Positions 25,247 through 36,019 of a stretch of DNA of 64,000 bases are shown here, piece after piece. The stretch lies in assembly GCF_963583255.1 (NCBI RefSeq), contig NC_084819.1:13174471-13238470 (forward strand), written 5' to 3'. Position 1 is the stretch's first letter; every line of letters begins with the position of its first letter. The notes under the pieces are model-generated. The model did not search any database. It was given only the letters and a program-made list of their open reading frames with translations, and had not been told where the DNA came from. This DNA comes from Pyrus communis (Eukaryota > Streptophyta > Magnoliopsida > Rosales > Rosaceae). Position numbers and translations under genes: made by a program.

Positions 25247-26610
25247 TTTTCTAAGGTGTTCAAAGAGAAGGGGTGAATGGAGTTAAATCACAAAGGGCCG
25301 GAGTCGAGTTTCAAGAATGGGAAATCGTCAGAGTGTGTGTGTTGGGGTGATTGATAGCTCTATAAAAAGCCAAGGCGACGCGTCCACCGATTCAAAGAGC
25401 CGGATTTTCTGGCGTAATTTAGGCGACGCTTTCTCGGCTTTTCAGAAGACGCGTTCAACTTTGTCAAAAGATATCTGACAAAGCTGAAAACACGTGGAGG
25501 CCATCATCGCAACTACACCTCTTTAGCCGACAAGCGCAAAGTTCTGCGATGCTTTCTCTGCTTTTCAGAAAACGCGTGCAGCTTTGTCAAAAGGAGCCGC
25601 ATCCGCACTACTACGTGTCGTTCAGAAAGCAAAGGGGCGCCTGCTCAGAAATCGAAGGGGCGTCGTTCAGAAATCGAAGAGGCGCCACTATTTCAAAAAG
25701 CCGGATTTGCGGGATCAAAACGTTTGTCGACAAGGGTAAAAGAACAATACCATCACTTGATATTATCTCTATATATGTCGACCTTCGTCTTTTATGGCAA
25801 GGCAAACCTGAAGAAAAATGCCCAACTCTCCCTCACCTCTGAGGGCGCACTCCCAGCAAAGCCTCTTGAAATACTCAATTTTTTCTCCCCCAAAGAAGAT
25901 ACCAGAAACCTGGAGTACAAATGAGGCAGAAGGAAACGGTCGATCGAAGCATGTGGAGACAACCACAACAAATACATGTGCTGCTTCATTCGCCGTTTCT
26001 TCAAAAGCAAAGGTATCTCATATCATCAAGGTCTAAAGCAAAAGTATCTCATATCATGCTCTTTCCCTGTCTTTTTCTTTGTCCTTGTTCTTACTTGCAT
26101 GGCAAAGTAAAAGAAGCAATCAGCCGGCACTTGGAGTCAGTCTTCCGATCTGGAGCCAACTGCCTGGAATCTATTCCTGATTGCTTACCTAGCGTTGCTC
26201 TCGAGTAGTCATCTTCAACGGTTGATACACTTCCAGAGAAGGGACCACTTCTGCAAAGGGGAGTAAGTAAGGCAAGTGAAAGTAGGGCATTGAAGCATGT
26301 AGAGACAAGCAATGCTAAGCTATCCTCTAACTCTCTTCAATACGAATTGGAGAGATTGAACAAAGAAACAGATAAAAGGAGGAAGCTCAGACCTTCGGGG
26401 GAAACCAAAAGAACCATCCTGCTGCCCAGTTCAAGAAGTAGCACAAAGGAAAATCAACGATGGGCAGAAACCAGTTCAAGAGTAAGCCTGTGGAATCACA
26501 AAGATCAAAGCCTCAATGCAATTACAAAGGAGAAGATGGAATTTACACTCCATAACCAGATTTGCGTCTCTAAACTCTTCTCTTTGTTAATTACATTCTG
26601 CCATGTTTAG
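25247..26610 (-). promoter_or_regulatory. Upstream region of the antisense ORF, shared with the Tat element
   Basis: Read on the minus strand this matches 32960-34439 over most of its length. Landmarks are the 'GGAATCTATTCCTGATTGC' block near 26165 and the TTTCTGAAAAGC/CGACAAGCGCAAAG blocks near 25440-25570. A CACGTG core (25491-25496) and a TTTTTATAGAG TATA-like motif (near 25360) lie where a promoter for the ORF would be. Internally it holds two imperfect copies of a segment of about 110 bp. Short frames on the plus strand look incidental. Confidence 0.5.
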
Positions 26611-27560
26611 TATGTTTAGTTGCTTTTTGTGTGTTTACTTATGTTTTGTGTGATTTTAAGCTTAAAACATTGAGGACAATGTTTGGTTCAAGTATGGGGG
26701 GGGTAACTAATGTTGTTGATGCAAATTCGTGAGATTTTATCACCCATAACTTCAAGTGTTGTTCCTTGCTGTTTTAAGGTGTTTTTAAACTGTTTTAGCG
26801 TGTTTTGTTATATAACTCCGAAAATCACATAAAAATTTGAAAAAAATGTTTTGAAAAGAGTGTTTTGAGTCGTTTTTGTGTGTTTGTGTCTTAGGGTACC
26901 TTCCAACACAATGATAAGGATTTGGTTTGTAATTGCATGACTGTTAAAAAGAGTTATTAACATAGAGAAAAGTTTGATTTACTCTTGGTATATGCTTGGT
27001 TATGGTTATAATGTATGACTTCACATGCAATCATAAAAGAAAAATTTGTTTTTGTAACATGCTTGAAGGAAGAAACTCAAACAAATGCTACAACCCTGTG
27101 AGACTCGAGCCATTACCTTCTTTGGAGAGTTATTTTCTGTGATTCTTTGTTTTCTAAAAGTTGTTGCATGATCTCATTATTCCTTGCTTGGCTGCTACTT
27201 AGAATGCAATTATATCATGATAGAACTAAATGCTAGAACTTATATCCGTTTCATTCAAAGCATGACATTGAATTGCATAACATATATCAAGATGAAGTTG
27301 TGTAGTTGCCACCATAGCCAAATAGCCTTACTTCCCATATTTTGTATATATTAGTTTTAACCCCGTTGAGCCTCGTTTAGCCTATTTTCTTTGCTAACCA
27401 CATCACCCCTTACCTAGCCTAGAGTAGGACTTTCCTATACCCTTGTTCTTAAAGTATAGTGAGCATGACTTAAATGAATTCCTTTTGAGTTACATTATGC
27501 AAGAAAATGAGTGTGGGGGAGTAAAAGTTTGTTCTTACGTTTATATGTATGTTTCGTTGG

Positions 27561-27592
<32 letters not shown>

Positions 27593-28368
27593 GAGTGAAA
27601 ATAAGTACGAATGAACTCACGAGCGTTGATGGTTGAAGAAAGGGTCCAAAAAGTTGAATATGGCCCTAAGTTTTGTGTGACTTTCCCTCGGGTGTTCAAA
27701 GTTGATTTTTGCGCTCTAAAGGGAATTCTAAGTGCCTAATTCAAATACTTTGCTCACTATTGCTTTAAGAATGTTTGTTTATCCTTCACCTTTCATTGTT
27801 AGCCAATACCCTAGCCCCGTTACACCCCTTTGACTTCTATCTTGATCGTTATGTGTTCAATAATGTGGAGTTTGGAATTGATATGAGCATATGGTGTCAC
27901 TGGTTCGTGCATCTAAGTAGTAGCATTCCATTCATGAGATCATACCTAAACATGCTTATTAACTCCAGAAATTGCTCTCTTTATGATACATATATGTGAG
28001 TGTTCGTTTTTATGCATACATCAATCTTCTCACATATAACTAGATTAGGGTGTGTAGTCAGAAAATCTGAGTGAAAACTGAGTGCATATCTTGTAAGGAA
28101 TTGAGCAAAGTCTCTAAGGCATGTTACTACATTCAAAACATGGTTTTAAATGCTTAATTGTGAACTAGTATGTGGTGACTATGATTAAGAATGTACTTAA
28201 GTGTAAAGATGGCTAAAATCTGTGGGAATAATGATTTTTAACTTGTCATGTGCATTGGAAATCCCTAAGACGGTTGTTGGAAGGTTTAGGTTGTGTTTTA
28301 CTTGTTTTGTTTCGTTTGGTTTTGTTTTGTTTTTCTTTCTGTTTTGCTCGAGGACTAGCAAAAGATAA
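26611..28368 (+). other. Untranslated 3' internal region of the Athila-like element
   Basis: No domain is recognised. At 26665-26684 a perfect 8-bp-arm palindrome, AAACATTGAGGACAATGTTT, precedes GGTTCAAGTATGGGGGGGG, a PPT-like G run found in Athila 3' regions. A poly-A run of about 25 bases lies at 27567-27591. Confidence 0.6.
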
Positions 28369-28381
28369 GTGTGGGGGTATT
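28369..28381 (+). other. Polypurine tract of the Athila-like element
   Basis: GTGTGGGGGTATT lies immediately before the TG of the 3' LTR, the expected place for plus-strand priming. Confidence 0.75.
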
Positions 28382-30316
28382 TGATAGGAGCATATTCATG
28401 CGACTTAAATGGCTTGTTCTCGTGCATTTACGTTATGTTTCTCTAGTTATTTTAGTCCTTTATGCTTCTTTTATGTGTTTTCAGGTTCTAAGGGCAAGGT
28501 ATGCAAAAGGATGCCTTTTGGAGCCTTTTGGAGCAAATTAGAGATTGGAATGGATATCATATGCTTGGAGCCAAGAGGATGGACGAAATTAAAGACTTGA
28601 AGTAGGAAAGTTAAATCCTAAAAGACCTCATGTTTAAGCATCATTGAAGACTCCTACGCATTTTAGAACACAAAAACAACATTCCTTGCAACCTTAGGAC
28701 ATTGTCGTGTGTTTCCTTGTGTCTCCCTTCCTTGCCATGCAAGGAAGGGCTTTGTTCCCTATTTTAAACACTTAAAGCATTCACTTATCATATCATTCAC
28801 TTATCACTTCCATTCACTTATCACTTATCACTTCCATTCACTTATCACTCACCACATATCATTCATTTATCACTTAACATATCATTCATTTATCACTTAA
28901 TACATCATTCACTTATCACTTATCATACTCATAATCATCTACACATTTCAACCATTTAAACATATGCATTTCAACTCACATGCATCATCATCATGCAACC
29001 AACCTTGCCACATGCTTTCCAAGCTTTCCCCCTTCATCATTAAGCCACATTCACTCCCATTTCTCTCCCCTTAACAGCCCTAAACCGTGCATAATTAAAG
29101 GACACCATTCAACACACACATGCACCAAAAGACAACATTGGCATGCATCACATGCATTTCCAACACTTCCCCCTTTGTGCCGTGCCTTCCCTTCCACTTT
29201 CCAACCACATTCTTTCAATTCCCACTTCATCATTACACCACCTAAGCCACATGCACTCCCATTCTTTAATTCAGCCACTTAATCATTCAACCACAAAACA
29301 ATCACACAACACACCAACACACATGCATCCTGAAATTCTTTGCCGTGCAATCACATGCATTTCCCTTGACATTTTCAAAGTTATGAGGAACTAATCCCCC
29401 TTTAACTAGGGGGTGATTCGAAACTATGTTTATATTTGTAATATGAATTGATTAACTTTCGTTGGAATTTCATAAGTTGTTGATTCAATTTGTTTAACCG
29501 TTTGATTGATAACTTATTTATGTATGTTTATTAAGAATGCGCGCTTAATTTTCATGCATGAATATGACGCTATAATATAAGTGAGTTTCACCTAATCGTT
29601 ATGAACTTATATTCACAAGTAGTGGAGGTTGCTTATAAACAATCGCGTTAAATGAATTCTTGGCACGAGTTTCATGCTCATCATAGTAACGAATGCCTCG
29701 TCAACACTTATAGTTTTCATGATGCTTAATGATCTTTGATTATATCTTTATTGTGCTGTTCACGTAAAGGACTTTTGGAGAATGTTGTGAATTGCGTTGC
29801 GCAAACCCATCCAATTCATTAACTTAAGGAAAACTTGACGGTTCATTTAAGCGGACCTAATTAACCCGGGGCGTTGAGTTTCATAATTTATCGAAAGACC
29901 AACTGAGAATCAATCTTGTATGCAAGTGTAACATGTATGGAGATGAACCCCTTAGCTAGCATTCATCCATAAATTTCATATTTACATTCTGTCTAGTTTA
30001 TTAACTTGTTTCGTTATTTCAATTTTCGTAAAACCTCAATCCCCCTTTTGCTTTAATGTTCATTTTAGTTAGAATTCATTTTAGTTTGTGTTTTTAAAGC
30101 ATTTTGAGTTTTTGGTTTTTTTTAGTGTTTTAAGCGTTTAGCTTCGCATTCTTTGAGTTTAGTTTAGTGTTTTATATTGTGTTTTTATGTTTTTGAGTCA
30201 AATCCAAGTGATTAACAATCCCTCCTAATCCCCGGTCCCGAACGATCCCTACTTATACATATACTACAATTTGACGAAAAGAGGTTTTAATTTGTGTGCG
30301 TATAAATCACGCATCA
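28382..30316 (+). repeat. 3' LTR of the Athila-like element
   Basis: Nearly identical to the 5' LTR apart from scattered single-base differences (for example near 28434, 29404, 29572, 30187) and a shorter CATTCACTTATCA tract. Confidence 0.9.
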
Positions 30317-30321
30317 ATTAG

Positions 30322-31387
30322 ACCAAGATTATTTTAATAAAAAAAATCATCCTATAGTTTTCTTTAATAAAAGCACCTCAAAATTAATAATAACGATAAA
30401 AGCTCGAAATTCTACACGGACTAGATTATAGAGCCCAACATAAACAAAAATAAGTTTCTAAAATTACTGCAGCAGAAAGAAAACCCAGCCCTTAGTGAAT
30501 TAAATGGAAGATTGTTTGGTGCGAGAAATTACTCTAGAAAACGGGCACTCTTGCTGGAGTTGGAGTTCCCCTCCAATTAAATGATGACATCCCACTAAAT
30601 CCACATAGATTAATTTTGTTTAATAAAAATCAGTTAAATAAAATTAAAATAGAAAAATAATGTAAATCTTAATGAAATACTTTTGGTATTGTTCACTATT
30701 AACGTTAAAAATATTTTCTTATTAAAAAATCACTTCTAGTACTATTTATTTACAACATTTTTTATTATTTTAATTAAAACTAAAGCTCTTGAGAATTTTG
30801 GTTAGTTTCGTAAAAGTAATAGCAAAAAACTTAACGAAGGCTTAAAGATCCCCAGCGACCGATTCCCACCCCCAACGGTGACTCACTTTCGATCTACAAC
30901 GACGACGAGGATCTCAGCTTCCTCGAGGACGCCACCGACCAAAGCGCCGCCGCGTCGAACCAACCAGATCCGGACCACTACGACGACGATTTGGGAACTT
31001 CTCCGATGTCGACGAGAACGGGTACAGGAGAAGATGGCAACCCAAGACTCCTGACTGGGTTAGTGTTAGTTCAAATGATGGGTTGTTGGCCAAGTGCACC
31101 AACGATGAATCCAATAGGCAACGGAGCCAAAATCGATCAAAACCCATAAAAATTCACTACCCATCAACCAAAAAACCAATCAAACCCCAACAAAAACAAT
31201 TAAATTCACAAATTTTATCTCAGCTAAAGGATCCTCACCAGAAGGATCCGGAGAGGATCCTGTTGGCTTGCACAGGCCCCATATCGACAGAAAGGGAGAA
31301 AATGCAGGATTGGCACTGGCCTGCTCACGTCCCCAAATCGAATCCACTGGCGTCGACGAAGACCCATCGACTCAGCCACCACCGGCC
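30322..31387. other. Intergenic DNA with a degenerate GC-rich exon-like stretch
   Basis: 30322-30840 is AT-rich with nothing recognised. 30842-31100 is GC-richer. It reads in one frame as an acidic stretch (SIYNDDEDLSFLEDATDQ, DHYDDDLG) and, after a frame change, as ENGYRRRWQPKTPDWV. This looks like a decayed exon of an unidentified acidic plant protein on the plus strand. Confidence 0.35.
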
Positions 31388-31441
31388 ATGGCTGCGATCT
31401 TAGCTCGGGAATTTCTCCAGGCTCTCCGCGTCAGAGAGCTC
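31388..31441 (+). CDS. Possible first exon of NDUFS8-like complex I subunit, isolated
   Basis: ATG at 31388 gives MAAILAREFLQALRVREL, then a GTGAGT donor at 31442. The start resembles the mitochondrial presequence of plant TYKY/NDUFS8 (MA.ILARKS..ALRARQL). The Tat retrotransposon sits in the following intron position (31565). No later exon was found to the right of the element (47411-48114). This is either a truncated gene or a gene remnant. The match is short, so the call is tentative. Confidence 0.35.
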
Positions 31442-31564
31442 GTGAGTTTATCCTCTGCCCTAACTCGCCTTTTCTTATCCTCCGTTTGGATTCCGATAAA
31501 ATCCGGAAAATTTGAATTCCATGTTTGAATTTTGGTTGTTACCGGTGAGTATTTCGAATCAGCT

Positions 31565-32574
31565 TGTAAACACGGAAAATTCCTGAAAACAAGAGACAAG
31601 AATAACGTGTACAAAATATATTTTTTGGTGTTTATGATTTTGGGGTTACAATCTCTTTGTAATTTGTTCCTCTGATTCTATCTTCGTAGGGTGCAGGTTT
31701 GTGGATGAGCTGTTGATCCAAAGGGCCGTCGGGGCTTGATCTAGGGATGAACAGTTGATGAACGGATCTTCGAGGGCTTTTGGGCCTAATCTTGAAGACT
31801 GATGGATGAGCGGATCTTCAAGGGCTTTTGGGCCTAATCTTGAAGACTGGGATGAGCGGATCTTCAAGGGCTTTTGGGCCTAATCTTGAAGACTGATGGA
31901 TGAGCGGATCTTCGAGGGCTTTTGGGCCTAATCTTGAAGACTGATGGATGAGCGGATCTTCAAGGGCTTTTGGGCCTAATCTTGAAGACTGGGATGAGCG
32001 GATCTTCAAGGGCTTTTGGGCCTAATCTTGAAGACTGATGGATGTGTGGATTTGTTGAGGTTGTTGATCCAAAGGGCCGTTGGGGCTTGATCTTAGGACG
32101 AACGGGTGATGAACACTTTCTTCAAGGGGCCGTCGGGGCTTGATCTTGAGTCGGCGGAAGTTCTTCAAGGGCCGTTGGGGCTTGACCTTGAAGGAGGGTT
32201 TGACGAAGAACGAAGAGTGTTTTCTTGATCCTTCGGGATTTTGCTTGAGAGCTTTAGAGTTTCAAGGCTTCAAGGTTTTGGTGTGATGTAAATTCCCTTC
32301 TTTCTTTCTCTTCTTCTTCCTTTCTCTCCTCTCTTGAAATGAATGCCTTGGCCTCCTATTTATAGAATTCCAAAACTTGATTTTTTGGATTTAAATAATC
32401 AGATGAAATAAATCGTTTCTGCCAGATATTGACACGTGTCCTATTTGATGACCTTTCCAATTTATTTCGATTTTTCGTTGAGTCACACGCTACATGTAAA
32501 ATTTATGTGACACGTGAGCGTTGAAATTTTAATTATTGGTTAACATTCATTTCACCGAAATTTCGATGTCTACA
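31565..32574 (-). repeat. 3' LTR of the Tat element (left copy)
   Basis: 1010 bp. It contains about six tandem copies of a 45-48 bp unit (GGATCTTCAAGGGCTTTTGG...) at 31760-32045. A minus-strand TATA box, TTCTATAAATAGGAGG, lies near 32356-32371. The U5/U3 boundaries are inferred only. Confidence 0.9.
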
Positions 32575-32588
32575 AATGCCCCCACTTC
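32575..32588 (-). other. Polypurine tract of the Tat element
   Basis: On the minus strand GAAGTGGGGGCATT directly precedes the TGTAGACATCG start of the 3' LTR. Confidence 0.75.
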
Positions 32589-34439
32589 AAGGCGCGTCGT
32601 TGACATGTGCTTGTCACGTGTAGAAGATGCGTTTTGAAGTCCCTTGATGTAGATGTCAACCCAAGGGCCGTCGAGGCTTGATCTTGAATTGAGCTGGCAA
32701 TTTCTTCAAGGGCCATCGAGGCTTGATCTTGAGTTCGACTGGAAGATTTTCTGGTTTCCTCCAATCGTTGATTTTCCACAAGCTTAATCTTGAACTGGGC
32801 TGGAAGATTCTTTTGGTCTCCTCCGAAGGTCTGAACTTACTCCTTTTATCTGGAGTTGAATTTGATTCAAGGGTGGTGAACACTTGATTTTGAATCGAAC
32901 TTGTGATTTCTTCAAGGGCCATTGAGGCTTGATCTTGAACTGGGCTGGAGGATTCTTCTGGTCTCCTCCGCTCGTTGATTTTCCTTTGTGCTACTCTTGA
33001 ACTGGGCAGCAGGATTCTTTTGGTCTCCCCCCGAAGGTCTACGAGAGGTTTCAGGATATGGCAGGCAAGTACGAGGTGGAGGTGCTGACCTGTTTCTTTG
33101 TTCAATCTTTCCAATTCGTATTGAATACGAATCGGAAAGATTGAAGTTTCCTTGTCCCTTCTCTGGCAGTGTATTAACCGTTGAAGATGACTACTCGAGA
33201 GCAATACTAGGTAAGCAATCAGGAATAGATTCCAGGTAGTCGGTTCCAGATCGGAAGACTGACTCCAAGTGCCGGCTGATTGCTTCTTTCACTTTGCCAT
33301 GCGAGTAAGAACAAGGACAAAGGAAAAGACAGGGAAAAAGCATGATATGAGATACCTTTGCTTTCGAAGAAGCAGCGAATGAATCAACACATATATTTGT
33401 TGTGCTTGTCTCCACATGCTTCGATGTATCATTTTCACTTGCCTTACTTGCTCCCCTTTGCAGAAGTGGTATTTCCTTATGCAGGTTTAGCCTCTTCTCT
33501 TGTAGTATTTGTCCTCCGATGCAGGAGTTGAATGCAACATTTGCATTTAAATGGTGCTTCACTTCTTGGTGGCAACTGGTTTGAGTGGAGGTTCCGACAT
33601 ATTGCTTTCTCTGTCCTTGTCTTGGCAGGTGAGAACAAGGGCAAAGGAAAAGATAGGGAAAAAGCATGATATGAGATACCTTTGCTTTCGCCCTTGATGA
33701 TATGAGATATCTTTGCTTTTGAAGAAGCGGTGAATGAATCAGCACATGCTTCAATCTATCGTTTCCTCCTGGGACATCTGTACTCCAGGCATCTGGTATC
33801 TTCAAAGGTTGAATAGGTTTTCTTAAAGGAAGAAGAAGAATTGTGTATTTCGAGAGGCTTTGCTGGGAGTGCGCCCTCAGAGGTGAGGAAGAGTTGGGCA
33901 TTTTCTTCAGGTCTGCCTTGCCATAAGAGACGAAGGTCGACACATATAGGGATTTCTTAATAGCAAGTGGTGGTACCGTTCTTTTACCCTTGTCGACAAA
34001 CGTCTCTTCGATATCTGAACGACGCCTCTTCGATTTCTGAACGACGCCTCCTCGATTTCTGAACGAGCGCCACTTTTGACAAAGTTGCACGCGTTTTCTG
34101 AAAAGCAGAGAAAGCGTCGCCGAACTTTGCGCTTGTCGGCTAAAGACGTGTAGTTGCGATGATGGCCTCCACGTGTTCTCGACTTTGTCAGATATCTTTT
34201 GACAAAGTTGAACGCATTTTCTGAAAAGCCGCGAACGCGTCGCCGAACTTCACGCAGGAAAATCCGGATTTTTTTTTTTTTTTTTTTTTTTTGAATCGGT
34301 GGTCGTGTCGCTTGGCTTTTTACAGAGGTATCGATTACTCCAACATACACACTCTGAAAATTGCCCATTCTTGAAAATCGTCTCCGACCTTTTGAGAATT
34401 ATCTTCATCCACCCATTCTCTCTGAACACCTTTGAAAAA
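32589..34439 (+). promoter_or_regulatory. Upstream region of the antisense accessory ORF
   Basis: 32640-33000 holds repeats of 'AAGGGCCGTCGAGGCTTGAT' that echo the LTR. 32960-34439 is the inverted counterpart of 25247-26480 in the Athila-like element. A CACGTG core lies near 34171 and a TTTTTACAGAGG TATA-like site near 34317, upstream of the ATG at 34440. Minus-strand frames in 32656-34090 have no recognised domain and are not called as genes. Confidence 0.45.
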
Positions 34440-35072
34440 ATGACTAACTCATCGAACCTTTGCTTAGATTTGAGTCTCAGCAGCGATCCGGTTGCACCCG
34501 GTCAAGGTAATGTATGGCGCCCTTCTTTTTTATCTTCTAACGGTCCTCTTACAGGTGAAGACTCCGTGATGCAGGACGCCACAACAGCTACAATAGTAGC
34601 TAGGAACCTCCTCACTCCAAAAGATAGTAGGCTGCTGTCAGGACGGTCCGATGAGTTGGCCGTTCAAGAGTCCCTCGCTCTCAGCGTTCAGTGTGCAGGC
34701 TCTGTGTCCAACATGGGCCAACGCCTACTTGCTCGCTCCCGTCAGGTTGAATCGTTGATGGCAGAGGTGGAAAGTCTCAAGCAAGAGATCAAGCAGCTGA
34801 AGTATGAGAATAGAAGTTTGCACGTGCTTGCAAACAACTATTCGACGGGCATGAAGAGGAAGCTTGATGAGCTACAAGAGTCTGAAGGTCAGATTCAAAG
34901 TGACCGTCAAAGGTTTTCGTCTTTCCTCCAGAGGCACATTTTTCCTGGGTCTTCCAGTGTTTGGCCAAGTATTGAGGCCTCGAATGCTCTATCTTCGATG
35001 CCTCCCGCTCTGATGCCTTCCGCTCCGAGAGTTTTGCCAAATAATTGGGCTTCACGTGAACATCCTTTGTGA
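34440..35072 (+). CDS. Antisense accessory ORF of the Tat element: coiled-coil protein with EAR-like N-terminus (210 aa)
   Basis: The start at 34440 is chosen by alignment with the copy at 25246. The N-terminus MTNSSNLCLDLSLSSDP keeps the LxLxL pattern (L-C-L-D-L-S-L). Residues about 90-157 are heptad-rich (SRQVESLMAEVESLKQEI, MKRKLDELQESEGQIQ). The C-terminus diverges (RVLPNNWASREHPL) where the other copy has MPSA repeats and a duplication. The gene runs opposite to gag-pol, between the captured segments and the 3' LTR. Antisense ORFs downstream of pol are known in some Tat elements (such as Grande), so this may be a lineage-specific accessory gene. Its molecular function is unknown. Confidence 0.7.
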   Translation: MTNSSNLCLDLSLSSDPVAPGQGNVWRPSFLSSNGPLTGEDSVMQDATTATIVARNLLTPKDSRLLSGRSDELAVQESLALSVQCAGSVSNMGQRLLARSRQVESLMAEVESLKQEIKQLKYENRSLHVLANNYSTGMKRKLDELQESEGQIQSDRQRFSSFLQRHIFPGSSSVWPSIEASNALSSMPPALMPSAPRVLPNNWASREHPL

Positions 35073-35083
35073 AAGCTCCAATC

Positions 35084-35116
<33 letters not shown>

Positions 35117-35359
35117 CATGCTTGTAATTTCTTGAAGATTAATGGACATGCTTTATTTTATTCAGTGTATCGTGATAAATACAGATAAAACATATACATC
35201 ACCGTCCATCATCATTCCTTTTTATTTTATTTTATTATTTTTTTTTATTCTTTTCTTTGCTTTCGGTGGCTCTGATCCACCATTCATTTATATATATATA
35301 TTTCATATGGTGCCAGAAGCACCTCCATTGTTTTTTTCTTTCTTTTTATTATATATATA

Positions 35360-35402
<43 letters not shown>

Positions 35403-35455
35403 GGTGGTGCTGTCCAGCCAGATTCCATTATTTTTTTTTCTTTTATATGGTGATC
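35073..35455. other. Low-complexity T-rich and (AT)n sequence
   Basis: T-runs at 35088-35116 and 35385-35402 and (TA)n at 35350-35384. No gene. The segment separates the antisense ORF from the captured patchwork. Confidence 0.7.
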
Positions 35456-35765
35456 TGCAAGGCTGAGTTTGTGGGTGAAAACCCAGGCCGAGTCCGAGAG
35501 AAGATGGAGGAGATCTTTGGGTGTGAGTTGACAAACTTTGATTTTGTCAATCACATTCAAAGGCAGCAGCAGAGGCAAGACGGATGAGATCTTTGGGTGT
35601 GAGTTGACAAACTTTGATTTTGTTGATCACATTCAAAGGCAGCAGCCATGGTGGAAGTGCAGAAGCAGCCAGAGCTTGAAGCAGAGTGTAAGGCGTCGAG
35701 CTTCACGATCGGCTAGTCGTTTGACAGCGGTCACTGAAGTTCTTCGTTGATTTTGATCATGGTGG
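35456..35765. repeat. Unidentified captured fragment with about 75-bp tandem duplication
   Basis: GAGATCTTTGGGTGTGAGTT ... ATTCAAAGGCAGCAGC occurs at about 35510-35572 and again at about 35587-35648. On the plus strand it can be read as FVGENPGRVREKMEEIFGCE and LTNFDFVNHIQRQQ. I do not recognise the source gene. It is the left end of the captured block. Confidence 0.45.
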
Positions 35766-35800
35766 CCAGAATAACGAACTCGAGGTAGTGCAAGGCGTCG
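35766..35800 (-). repeat. Junction repeat, copy 1
   Basis: About 33 bp, from GGCCAGAATAACGAACTCG on through GTAGTGCAAGGCG, is repeated at 36892-36926 next to the serine decarboxylase fragment. The two copies bracket the HMGR + Aux/IAA + decarboxylase module. Confidence 0.75.
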
Positions 35801-35837
35801 AGCTTGAAGTGGAGGAATTGCAGTGGCGCTAAGTGAT

Positions 35838-36015
35838 GAGCAGAGGTTGCCCGAAATTCCAATCACATCCATGTCAGGGAAGTCATTCTGGAGGAAATCC
35901 AAAACGTTTTGCACACCTTTGGAGACCATGTTCATTCTCATAGCATCACCAGTGCTGCCGGTGAATCTCATGTACAAGTTCTTCCCAGCAATGGCACACT
36001 TAATTGTCTGAAGCC
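35838..36015 (-). pseudogene. Captured HMG-CoA reductase fragment
   Basis: The minus-strand translation [20 protein letters not shown], then [20 protein letters not shown] and [10 protein letters not shown], matches the catalytic-domain segment of plant HMGR (mevalonate pathway), including the GDAM.MNM.SKG NADPH-binding block. A substitution changes the usual GMNM to RMNM. Only about 58 residues are present. It is fused in the same orientation to the Aux/IAA fragment upstream and to unrelated sequence downstream, so it cannot make an enzyme. Confidence 0.85.
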
Positions 36016-36019
36016 TCCC

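Larger units (their letters stand above)
21002..30316 (+). mobile_element. Complete non-autonomous Athila-like LTR retrotransposon carrying an antisense accessory ORF
   Basis: ATTAG at 20997-21001 and 30317-30321 is a perfect target duplication. The LTRs (21002-23025 and 28382-30316) begin TGATAGGAGC and end CACGCATCA. The primer binding site matches the 3' end of plant tRNA-Asp, and a polypurine tract precedes the 3' LTR. The interior has only a shortened gag-like ORF on the plus strand and no protease, RT, RNase H or integrase, so the element must have been moved by proteins from a relative. From about 24256 to 26480 it contains, inverted, the accessory region of the Tat element at 32760-35110. 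The two LTRs differ by only about nine substitutions that I could count, plus one length difference, so insertion is recent. Confidence 0.9.

Noticed and set aside
32656..34090. Minus-strand frames of 182 and 299 codons in the Tat 3' region
   Set aside because: They lie opposite the conserved upstream region of the accessory ORF, have no domain, and their counterparts near 25.5-26.3 kb are broken into several frames.
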